A stretch of DNA of 64,000 nucleotides from Pseudoxanthomonas suwonensis (GTDB lineage Bacteria; Pseudomonadota; Gammaproteobacteria; Xanthomonadales; Xanthomonadaceae). Positions within the stretch are counted from its first letter, which is position 1. Each line of letters opens with the position of its first letter. The notes beneath the pieces were generated by a model. It ran no database searches. It had not been told where the DNA came from and saw nothing but the letters and a program-made list of their open reading frames with translations. Position numbers and translations under genes: made by a program. This document shows, piece after piece, positions 22,506-30,138 of this stretch. The stretch lies in contig NZ_CP011144.1 in NCBI RefSeq assembly GCF_000972865.1, positions 1,178,001 through 1,242,000 of the forward strand, given 5' to 3'.

Positions 22506-23542
22506 GCCAGGCAGGCCTCGACCAGCCGTTCGAACGCATCGCCGCCGCGGATCGGGTCGGCAACCGGCAGGCCCAGGCGCGCGGCGGTTTCCTCGATCAC
22601 CCGCCCGGCCACGGCGGCGTCCAGGCTGCCGGTGTTGAGGCTCACGCCCGCGCAGCGGATCGCCGGGTTGGTGCGCGCGCCGAGCCGCAGCGCCAGGTCG
22701 ATGGTGTCCTCGATCGACGGCAGCAGGTAATGGGGATGGCCGAGCACGTTCTCGCGGCCGTGCTCGTGGCACACCACGATCACGTCCGGCTGGCTGCCGT
22801 GCAGCAACGCCAGCGACACGCCGGCATAGGCCGGATGCGAGAGCGAACCCTGCCCTTCGATCACGTCCCAGTGCGCGGGGTCGGCGTCGGGCGACAGGAT
22901 CTCGGCGGCACCCGCGGCGAAGTCGGCGACCACCGCGTCCATCGGGATGCCCTCGCCGGCGATCAGGATCCCGGTCTGCCCGCTGGCGCGGAAATCGACG
23001 TCGAGACCGCGCTCGCGGAACGCGCGCACCAGCGCCAGCGCGGTGTACTTCTTGCCCAGCGCGCAGTCGGTGCCGACGGTGAGCAGGCGGCGTCCCGTGC
23101 GCCTGTGGCCGCTGGCGACCGGGATTCCCGGCGGCGGCTCGCGCACGTCGATCAGGCGCCGGCCGTGCGCGAACGCGACGCTGCGCAGCGATTCGATTCC
23201 GGCCAGCCGCGCGTGCATGCCGCCGACCAGGTCGAGGCCGGCCTGCAGCGCTTCCAGCAGCGGCGGCAGCCATGCCATCGGGATGCGCCCGCCGGGATTG
23301 GCGACGCCGATCACCATCGCCCGCGCGCCGGCAAGCCGCGCCTGCGCCGGCGACAGGAACGGCAGTCCCGTGCTCACGGTCGCGCCCGCGCAGGCGAACT
23401 CGCCGACGCAGCGCTCGCCCGCCCAGTCGCGCAGGCCGAACGCGGTCTTCGCGTAGCCCGGCTCGGTCGTGTCGCCGAGGAACAGCAGGTAGGGTTGCGG
23501 CAGCGCTTCGGCCTCGCGCAACACGGGTACGGCATTGGGCAT
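22502..23542 (-). CDS. dgcN: DUF1611 family protein, DgcN-like D-glutamate N-acetyltransferase
   Basis: A 346-residue cytoplasmic protein of the DUF1611 family: an N-terminal domain (LLFLGDTTEPGYAKTAFGL) and a C-terminal P-loop domain with GTDCALGKKYTA (157-168), followed by SGQTGILIAGEGIP and VIEGQGSLSHPAYAGVSLALLHG. Family members named DgcN N-acetylate D-glutamate, and the partner DgcA then racemises N-acetyl-D-Glu to the L form. Here the DgcA-like gene is 5.6 kb upstream on the same strand in a second operon. The gene is 67 bp after the TonB receptor and overlaps the YkvI-like gene. The family assignment is firm; the D-Glu substrate is inferred. Confidence 0.82.
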   Translation of the reverse strand: MPNAVPVLREAEALPQPYLLFLGDTTEPGYAKTAFGLRDWAGERCVGEFACAGATVSTGLPFLSPAQARLAGARAMVIGVANPGGRIPMAWLPPLLEALQAGLDLVGGMHARLAGIESLRSVAFAHGRRLIDVREPPPGIPVASGHRRTGRRLLTVGTDCALGKKYTALALVRAFRERGLDVDFRASGQTGILIAGEGIPMDAVVADFAAGAAEILSPDADPAHWDVIEGQGSLSHPAYAGVSLALLHGSQPDVIVVCHEHGRENVLGHPHYLLPSIEDTIDLALRLGARTNPAIRCAGVSLNTGSLDAAVAGRVIEETAARLGLPVADPIRGGDAFERLVEACLA

Positions 23543-23609
23543 GCGGTGGGCGCTCGGATCCGGTCGGGGGAGGCGCCACCCGCGGCTGGGCCGCGGACGG
23601 CGCCGGCGG

Positions 23610-25958
23610 TCAGAAGCGGAAATCGAGTTCGATGCCGAAGGTGCGCGGCAGGATCGGCACGGCCACGGTCTGCACGGGTACGCCGGTCAACTCATTGCTG
23701 ATCCGGGTGACCGAGGACCAGCCGCCCTCGCCGGTGACGTTGTTGACGTAGGCGCGTATTTCCCAGGCGCCCTTGCCGATGCCCGCGTACAGGTCGAGCG
23801 CGCTGTAGCTGTCCAGCGGCACCGGCGGGGTCAGCTCCTCCATCAGCACCGTGGACGGATCTCCCGGGGCGGTCACGCGCTGGCGCTGGGTGGTGCCGTT
23901 GACCCGATCGCCGACCCAGCGCAGCGCGCCGCCCACCTGGCCGGCCAGGCCGGCGCCGGCGGAGAACCCGTACTCGGCGGTCGCGCTCCAGGACCACTCC
24001 GGCACATAGGGAATGCGGTCCCCGGCCAGGCCAGAGTTGAGGACCACGTCGAAACCGGTCTGCGGGACCACCGCGGGCTCGAAGTCGTTGGTCACGGTCG
24101 CCTTGTTGTAGACGCCGTTGACCCCGAAATGCAGGCGCTCGGTCGCGCGGAACTGCGTCGACAGCTCGACGCCCTCGCTGGTCGCCTCGCCGCCGTTGAC
24201 CAGGCCGCCGACACCGTTGAACGACACCCCCACCTGGATGTCCTCCCAGTCGATCCGGTACACGGCCATGTCCAGCAGCACGCGGCGGTCCGCGAACTGC
24301 GACTTCAGGCCGATCTCGTAGCTGGTGAGCATCGACGAACCCACGCTCGGCGGCATGCCCGGCAGGGCCACGTTGGGGCCGCCCGGCTGGTAGCCGGTCG
24401 CCGCCCGTGCGTAGAGCAGCACGTCCTCGGCCAGCTTGAACTGCGGACTCAGGCTCCAGGTGAACACGTCCTCGCTGGATTCGCCCGGGAAGTCGCCGAT
24501 CGGCACCAGGATGCCGGCGGTGGTGTTCTGGCTGAACCACTGGTCGTTGCGCGCCTGGCGCAGGCCCGCGTCGAGCTTGAACAGTTCGCCGATGCGCCAG
24601 GAACCGTTGGCGAAGACCGCCAGTTCCTCGTACGTGCTGGGCATCTCGAGCAGCGCCAGGGTCCCGAACATGTCGTCGTACGGCGCCGGCAGCGGCGATC
24701 CGTCGATCTGGCCGAGCCAGGCGAACTGGCTCTGCACTGCGTCCTCCTTGGTGTAGAACACGCCGACCATCCACTCGAAGGTGCCCCCGCTCTTGGAGGT
24801 CAGGCGGAATTCCTGGGTCAGCTTGTCCAGGTCGAAGCCGTAGCGCAGGAAGGAACTGCCCGGCTCCGGCAGGCCCAACAGCAGGTTGGCGATCTCGCCG
24901 AACTGGATGGTCGAATCGAGCTGGCTAACGGTCTCGCTCTGCGACCAGCCGGTCGCGGACACGAAGTCGCCCCAGCCCAGGTCCCAGTCCAGGCCCAGCG
25001 ACGTCAGGGTGAATGTCCTGGAGAACGGCTGCGGCTGCCAGGTCCGGTCGGTGAACTCCCCGAACAGCGGCTGCAGCGTGTCCGGATCCAGCGCGATGCC
25101 GGCGCGTCCATCGCTGTGGATGCGCTGGTGCATCACCCCCAGGTTCAGGTCGAACGCGTCGCCATCCCACAGCAGGGCCACGCGCGCGCCGATCTGTTCG
25201 CCGTCGTTGACGTCCTTGGCGCCATCGACCTCGTTGTCGGTATAGCCGGGCAGCCCGTTGCGCGCGAAGCTCATGCGCAGGCCGAGGCGGTCGTCCTGCA
25301 GCGGCGCGCTGGCGCCGACGCGCACGTTCCAGTCGTTGCCGCCGCTCTGCACCGAGCGCAGACCGACGCCGACGCGCAGTTCGTCGTCCAGCAGGTCCGG
25401 CGCGCGGGTCACGTACTTGAGCAGGCCGCCGATCGCGCCCGCGCCGTACAGGGTGCCCTGGGGCCCGCGCATCACCTCGACCCGGCTGATGTCGTAGGGC
25501 AGCAGATCGAGCATGAAGGCGTTGGCGGCCTGGTAGATGCCGCTGGAGCCGAGCGGCACCTCGTCGATGTAGGTCGCAACCGTCGCGCTCGAGGACAGCG
25601 CGGCGACGCCGCGCAGCGAGATCGAGGTCAACCCCGGGCTGCCGTCGCTCTGCACCTGCAGGCCCGGGACCAGCGCCGCATAGTCGGCAAGCGAGCTGGC
25701 GCCGATGTTCTCCAGCTGGCGTTCGCCGATCACGCTGATCGAAGCGCCGACCTCGCGGATGTTCTCCACGCGCTTGTTGGCGGTGACCACCACGGTGTCG
25801 AGCATGACCGCGCTGTCGGCCTGCTCGGCGGACGCCGGCGCGGCGTCGGGGCTGTCCTGGGCCAGCGCGGGCGCGGCGGCGACCCAGGCCAGGGCGCCGG
25901 CGATGGCGATGAAGAGAGGCGAGCGGTGGCGCAGGCGGGCGGGCTGGAACGCGTTCAT
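23610..25958 (-). CDS. TonB-dependent outer membrane receptor
   Basis: A 782-residue receptor with a signal peptide (cleavage likely after ALA near residue 33), a TonB-box-like DTVVVTANKR, a plug domain (VGASISVIGERQLENIGASSLADYAALVPGLQV..., GVAALSSSATVATYIDEVPLG) and a 22-strand barrel ending in aromatic F (IELDFRF). It would take up a substrate too large for porins. First gene of the operon with dgcN, a YkvI-like permease and a serine hydrolase. The substrate is most simply a D-amino-acid-containing peptide or conjugate (inference). The ATG at 25958 has GGGAGA 7 nt upstream and lies about 80 nt after the promoter at 26046-26073. Confidence 0.93.
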   Translation of the reverse strand: MNAFQPARLRHRSPLFIAIAGALAWVAAAPALAQDSPDAAPASAEQADSAVMLDTVVVTANKRVENIREVGASISVIGERQLENIGASSLADYAALVPGLQVQSDGSPGLTSISLRGVAALSSSATVATYIDEVPLGSSGIYQAANAFMLDLLPYDISRVEVMRGPQGTLYGAGAIGGLLKYVTRAPDLLDDELRVGVGLRSVQSGGNDWNVRVGASAPLQDDRLGLRMSFARNGLPGYTDNEVDGAKDVNDGEQIGARVALLWDGDAFDLNLGVMHQRIHSDGRAGIALDPDTLQPLFGEFTDRTWQPQPFSRTFTLTSLGLDWDLGWGDFVSATGWSQSETVSQLDSTIQFGEIANLLLGLPEPGSSFLRYGFDLDKLTQEFRLTSKSGGTFEWMVGVFYTKEDAVQSQFAWLGQIDGSPLPAPYDDMFGTLALLEMPSTYEELAVFANGSWRIGELFKLDAGLRQARNDQWFSQNTTAGILVPIGDFPGESSEDVFTWSLSPQFKLAEDVLLYARAATGYQPGGPNVALPGMPPSVGSSMLTSYEIGLKSQFADRRVLLDMAVYRIDWEDIQVGVSFNGVGGLVNGGEATSEGVELSTQFRATERLHFGVNGVYNKATVTNDFEPAVVPQTGFDVVLNSGLAGDRIPYVPEWSWSATAEYGFSAGAGLAGQVGGALRWVGDRVNGTTQRQRVTAPGDPSTVLMEELTPPVPLDSYSALDLYAGIGKGAWEIRAYVNNVTGEGGWSSVTRISNELTGVPVQTVAVPILPRTFGIELDFRF

Positions 25959-26038
25959 CTGAAGTCTCCCAGGGACGTCGAATCGGCGGCGGGGTGTCCG
26001 GTGATCGCCCGTCGGCGGACGGGCGCGGCGGATCACCC

Positions 26039-26073
26039 GATCAGGATCATGATCCTAATCAGAGAATTGTCAA
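26039..26073 (-). promoter_or_regulatory. Promoter with overlapping palindromic operator before the TonB receptor operon
   Basis: On the minus strand: TTGACA (-35, 26073-26068), a 16-nt spacer, CATGAT (-10, 26051-26046). Overlapping the spacer and -10 is a 22-bp palindrome (26039-26060) with half-site GATTAGGATCAT and a single mismatched pair. Promoter 2 at 32280-32316 has the same -35, spacing and half-site (GATTGGGATCAT). Farther upstream, GAGAAT (26062-26067) and ATTCTC (26089-26094) form another inverted pair. The position over the -10 suggests repression. No gene lies in 25959-26108. Confidence 0.8.
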
Positions 26074-26108
26074 CACATTCAGAAAATTATTCTCCGCACC
26101 GCGAAGCG

Positions 26109-27830
26109 TCATCGGGCCGCGCCCGCCGGGTCGGCAGGCGCGCCGCGCCAACCCGGGCCGCGCACCACCCGGCCCGGGGTCGCGCCGGTGTGCTCGCCGC
26201 CGCGCAGCACCTGCACGCCGTTGACGAAGACATGGGCCACGCCGGTGGCGTACTGCTGCGGCCGGGCGTAGGTGGCGTGGTCGGCGATCGTGGCCGGGTC
26301 GAACACGACGATGTCGGCGAAGCAGCCGGGCTGCAGGCAACCGCGGTCGCGGAGCTTCCAGTTCGCGGCCGGCAAGCCGGTCAGGCGGTGGATGCCCTCC
26401 TCCAGCGGCATCAGTCCGCGGTCGCGCACGTAGTGACCGAGGAAGCGGGCGAAGTTGCCGTAGGCACGCGGGTGCGTGCTCGACTTCAGGAACACGCCCT
26501 CCGGCGCGGACGCCTCCGCATCCGAACCCAGGCTCACCCACGGCTGGCGCAGGCCCAGCTCGACGTTCTCCTCGCTCATCAGGAAGTAGGCCGCGCCAAC
26601 CCGCGAATCGTCCTCGACGATCAGGTCGAGCACGGTCTCCTCCGGCGAGGTGCCGCGCTCGCGCGCCACGTCGGCCAGCGAGCGGCCGGTCAGCGGCTTG
26701 AGCCGCTCGCTGCGGAAGTCGATCAGCAGCACCCGCTCGTCGGAACCGGCGAGCAGGCGCAGGTTCTCCCAGCCGGCGCCGGGATCGCGCATCTCGGCCA
26801 GCACCCGCGCGCGGACCGCCGGATCCTTCAGCCGCGCGACCAGCGCATCGTGGCCGCCGGCCTGCACCCACGGCGGCAGGCCGGCGGTCAGGCCGGTGGC
26901 GCCGGCGGTGTAGGCGTACATGTCGGCGCTGACCGGCAGGCCCTCGGCGCGCGCGGCCTCGATCCTGGCGATTGCCTGCGCCATCTTCGGCCAGTTCTGC
27001 TCGCCGGCGGCCTTGAGGTGGTAGGCCTCGGCGCGCTGGCCGGTGGCGCGCGCGATCGCGATGGTCTCGTCCAGCGCCTCCAGGAAGCGGTCGGCCTCGC
27101 TGCGCATGTGCGAGACGTAGCCGCCGCCCGATTCGGCCGCCGCCTGCGCCAGCGCGACGATCTCCGCGGTATCGGCGAACGCCGCCGGCGGGTAGATCAG
27201 CGAGCTGCCGACGCCGAGCGCGCCCTCGGCCATCGCCGCGCGCACCAGGTCCTGCATGCGCGCCAGCTGCGCGGCGTCCGGCTTGACGTCGTCCTCGCCC
27301 AGTTCGTGGATGCGCACCGTGGTCGCGCCGACGAACGAGGCCACGTTCGGAGTGACCCCGCGCCGCTCCAGGTATTCCAGGTACTCGCCCAGGGTGGTCC
27401 ACTCGATCGGATAGCGGATGTCGCCCTGCTGCTTCAGCGCATCGGCCTTCATCCGCTCGTTGTACGGCCCCATCGACCAGCCTTCGCCGAACATCTGCAG
27501 CGTCACCCCTTGTTTGGTGTCGCTCATGCCGCGGCCGTCGGCGATCAGCGACTCGTTGGCCCAGCTCAGCACGTTGATGAAGCCCGGCGCCACCGCCTGG
27601 CCGTGCGCATCCAGCACCTGGCCGGCGGTCGCATCGTTGCCCGCCGGCAGCAGCGCGGCGATGCGGTCGCCGCGTATGGCCACGTCCACGCGTTGCGGCG
27701 CGGCGCCGCTGCCGTCGTGGACCACGCCATTGCGGATCAGCAGGTCGAAGTGCGGCGGAGCGGCTTCGGCCATCGCCGCGCCGAAGGCGGCCAGTGCGAG
27801 TGCGAGCAGGGCGAACGGGAAGCGGGACAT
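26109..27830 (-). CDS. N-acyl-D-amino-acid deacylase family amidohydrolase, periplasmic
   Basis: A 573-residue protein with a signal peptide (MSRFPFALLALALAAFGAAMAEA-type, about 23 residues) and the amidohydrolase fold of D-aminoacylases. The start DLLIRNGVVHDGSG, histidines in YVSHMRSEAD and AYHLKAAG, and SLGSDAEA match the family. Two usual metal-site features differ: the HxH after strand 1 (normally GFIDVHTHDD) is GFINVLSWAN, and the cysteine loop (GNCG) is GEGWS. Such variants may use fewer metals or another substrate. It would release D-amino acids from N-acyl or peptide-like conjugates in the periplasm. Last gene of operon 2, 22 bp after the POT transporter. Confidence 0.85.
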   Translation of the reverse strand: MSRFPFALLALALAAFGAAMAEAAPPHFDLLIRNGVVHDGSGAAPQRVDVAIRGDRIAALLPAGNDATAGQVLDAHGQAVAPGFINVLSWANESLIADGRGMSDTKQGVTLQMFGEGWSMGPYNERMKADALKQQGDIRYPIEWTTLGEYLEYLERRGVTPNVASFVGATTVRIHELGEDDVKPDAAQLARMQDLVRAAMAEGALGVGSSLIYPPAAFADTAEIVALAQAAAESGGGYVSHMRSEADRFLEALDETIAIARATGQRAEAYHLKAAGEQNWPKMAQAIARIEAARAEGLPVSADMYAYTAGATGLTAGLPPWVQAGGHDALVARLKDPAVRARVLAEMRDPGAGWENLRLLAGSDERVLLIDFRSERLKPLTGRSLADVARERGTSPEETVLDLIVEDDSRVGAAYFLMSEENVELGLRQPWVSLGSDAEASAPEGVFLKSSTHPRAYGNFARFLGHYVRDRGLMPLEEGIHRLTGLPAANWKLRDRGCLQPGCFADIVVFDPATIADHATYARPQQYATGVAHVFVNGVQVLRGGEHTGATPGRVVRGPGWRGAPADPAGAAR

Positions 27831-27852
27831 GGCGGGAACTCCCTCAGTCGGG

Positions 27853-29124
27853 TCAACCGGGTTTGGGCAGCATGCGGATCGGCCGGTCCAGCCGCCACAG
27901 CAGCAGCGCGGCGAGCACCGCCAGCGCCGACAGCAGCAGGAAGAAGCCGGAATGGCTGGTCCTGGACCACAGCATGCCGACCGCGCCGGCCAGCAGGCTG
28001 CCGCTGAAGATGGCCAGGAACCACGACGCGACGGTGGTCGCGCCCAGGCGCGGCGGCGCCAGCTTGGCGAACAGGCCCAGGCCGGTCGGCAGGATGTACA
28101 GCTCGCCGAGGGTCAGGACCACGAAGAACGCCACCAGCCAGCCCCAGCCCACCCGTGCCTCGCCGGCGACCGCGGCCACGACCGCCAGCAGCGCGTACGC
28201 CGCGGCCACGATCAGCGCGCCGATCGCCATGCGCATGGCCGGCGAGGTCTCGCGTCCGGCCGCGGCACCGTGGCGCCAGACCATGAGCAGCAGCGGCGTC
28301 ATCGCGATCACCAGCAGCGGGTTCAGCGACTGGAACCAGGTCATCGGGAGGGTGGCTGCGCCCCATGCCCGGTCCACCCCGGTGTCGATCCACAGCGGCA
28401 GGGTGTTGCCGATCTGCTCGTAGGCGCCGCGGAAGATGGTCGCGGCGATGCCGACGCCGAGCAGCAGCCACCAGACCTGGCGGTGGTGGCCGGGTGCGTC
28501 CGCCACCGCGCCGGCGGGCGGCACGAACCGCGGCGGTTCCGGCGGCAAGTAGCGCCGTCCGGCGATGTAGATCACCAGGCCGAGGAACATGCCGATGCCG
28601 GCGGCGCCGAAGCCGTAATGCCAGCCGTAGAGCTCGCCGAGCGTGCCGCACACCAGCGGCGCCATGAACCCACCGATGTTCAGGCCGACGTAGTAGACGT
28701 TGTAGGCGCGGCCGCGGCGCGGATCGCCGGCGGCGTAGAGGTCGTTGATCTGGCTGGGCAGGCTCGGCAGGAACAGGCCGTTGCCGAGCGCGATGGTCGC
28801 CAGCGCGGCGAAGAACATCGGCTCGAACGCCATCATGAAGTGGCCGAAGGCCATGATGCTGCCGCCCAGGACCACCGCGTTGCGCTTGCCCAGCCAGCGG
28901 TCGGCGACCATGCCGCCGAGGATCGGCGTGAAGTACGCCATCGCGGTGTAGGTGCCGTAGATGAAGGAGGCCTTCTCCTGGGCGAACAGCAGCTGCTTGG
29001 TCATGTAGTAGACCAGCAGCGTGCGCATCCCGTAGTAGGAGAACAGCTCCCACATCTGGGTCAGGAACAGGATGGTCAGCCCGCGCGGCTGGCCGAACCA
29101 GGTCTTGTCGGCCGCAGCGCTCAC
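27853..29124 (-). CDS. POT (PTR2) family proton-coupled di/tripeptide transporter
   Basis: A 423-residue membrane protein with twelve or so helices. YTAMAYFTPILGGMVADRWLGKRN is the family's TM2-TM3 signature, and NVYYVGLNIGGF lies in TM5. The start is GTG at 29124, overlapping the stop of the dgcA-like gene (GTGA) with AAGG upstream; longer in-frame starts read dgcA in the wrong frame. Helix 1 reads TQMWELFSYYGMR, where most POT proteins have ExxERFxYYGMR: the first Glu is Gln and the Arg is Leu. These residues take part in proton coupling, so the mechanism may be altered. In context it would import dipeptides for the epimerase encoded just upstream. Confidence 0.9.
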   Translation of the reverse strand: MSAAADKTWFGQPRGLTILFLTQMWELFSYYGMRTLLVYYMTKQLLFAQEKASFIYGTYTAMAYFTPILGGMVADRWLGKRNAVVLGGSIMAFGHFMMAFEPMFFAALATIALGNGLFLPSLPSQINDLYAAGDPRRGRAYNVYYVGLNIGGFMAPLVCGTLGELYGWHYGFGAAGIGMFLGLVIYIAGRRYLPPEPPRFVPPAGAVADAPGHHRQVWWLLLGVGIAATIFRGAYEQIGNTLPLWIDTGVDRAWGAATLPMTWFQSLNPLLVIAMTPLLLMVWRHGAAAGRETSPAMRMAIGALIVAAAYALLAVVAAVAGEARVGWGWLVAFFVVLTLGELYILPTGLGLFAKLAPPRLGATTVASWFLAIFSGSLLAGAVGMLWSRTSHSGFFLLLSALAVLAALLLWRLDRPIRMLPKPG

Positions 29125-30122
29125 GAAGTGGCCTTCGGCCCCCACACCTCGTCGCCGCAGAAGATGAAGCCGTCCTCGTAGCGCACGGATGGGCTGCGGT
29201 CCGCGGCGAGGAAGACGGGACCGTCCAGGTCGACCACGTCGCAGAACTGCCCCAGCACGAACGCCGGTGCCGCCGCCAGGCTGGTGCCGCACATGTTGCC
29301 GACCATCACCTTCTTGCCCAGTTCACGCGCGCGCTTGGCCATCAGCAGCCCCTCGGTAAGGCCGCCGCACTTGTCGAGCTTGATGTTGATCACGTCGAAG
29401 CGATGGTGGCGCGCTTCCAGTTCGGCGAGGTCGAGGATGCTTTCGTCCGCGGCGATCGGCAGCACCCGGTCGATTCCGTCGAGGTCGGATTCGCGGCCGC
29501 GCGCGCACGGCTGCTCGAGCAGCGAGATGTTCTCGTCGACCAGCACCGGCAGCAGTATCGGCAGGGTCGCGGCGTTGTAGCCCTGGTTCGCATCGACCCC
29601 GATCCATGTGCCGGGGCAGCGCCGGCGCACTTCGCGCACACGCGCGCAATCGAGCTCCGCTTCACCCGTGAGCTTGAGCTTGAGCGCGCGCGCGCCGACG
29701 TAGGCGGCGGCCTTTTCCGCCATCGCCGCGGGCGCGTCCGCGCCAACGGTGAATGTCGTCAGCAGCGGCCGCACTTCGCCGAGTCCCGCGAGACGCCAGA
29801 CCGGCTCGCCGGCCAACTTCGATTCCAGTTCCCACAGCGCGCAATCGAGCGCGTTGCGCGCCCCGCCCGGTGGCAGCAGCTCACGGAGCACGGCGCGGTC
29901 CAGCCCCGCCTCGATCCGCGGACGCAACGACTCCAGCGTCGCCAGCATGCCTTCCGGATGATCGTCGTTGTAGTAGACGCCGGCCGCTTCCCCGCGACCG
30001 GAATACCCGCCCTGGCGCAGCGTGACCACGGTCGCCGGCATCGCCTCGAAGACGTAGCCGGCGATGCGGAACGGGGCGGACAGGCGCAGCGGTTCGTTGC
30101 GCAGCTCGAGCTCGGTTTCCAC
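29121..30122 (-). CDS. dgcA: Enolase-superfamily epimerase/racemase, DgcA-like (N-acetyl-D-Glu racemase or dipeptide epimerase)
   Basis: A 333-residue enolase-superfamily protein of the MLE/dipeptide-epimerase branch. Catalytic lysines are in KLK (148-150) and IKLDKCGG (K248); metal ligands are D177 (VDAN), E203 (EQP) and D226 (ADES). DLDGP (298-302) matches the DxD motif that dipeptide epimerases use to bind the substrate amino group. Two readings fit: L-Ala-D/L-Glu-type dipeptide epimerase, or N-acetyl-D-Glu racemase DgcA. The nearby dgcN favours the second; the adjacent peptide transporter is compatible with the first. Lies 16 bp after the serine hydrolase gene and overlaps the POT gene by 4 bp. 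Confidence 0.85.
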   Translation of the reverse strand: METELELRNEPLRLSAPFRIAGYVFEAMPATVVTLRQGGYSGRGEAAGVYYNDDHPEGMLATLESLRPRIEAGLDRAVLRELLPPGGARNALDCALWELESKLAGEPVWRLAGLGEVRPLLTTFTVGADAPAAMAEKAAAYVGARALKLKLTGEAELDCARVREVRRRCPGTWIGVDANQGYNAATLPILLPVLVDENISLLEQPCARGRESDLDGIDRVLPIAADESILDLAELEARHHRFDVINIKLDKCGGLTEGLLMAKRARELGKKVMVGNMCGTSLAAAPAFVLGQFCDVVDLDGPVFLAADRSPSVRYEDGFIFCGDEVWGPKATS

Positions 30123-30138
30123 GGACGATGCGGCCCGC

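Noticed and set aside
23535..28007. 1490-codon open frame on the plus strand
   Set aside because: It covers the antisense of the TonB receptor and the amidohydrolase, both clear genes; codon bias of GC-rich DNA opens this frame.
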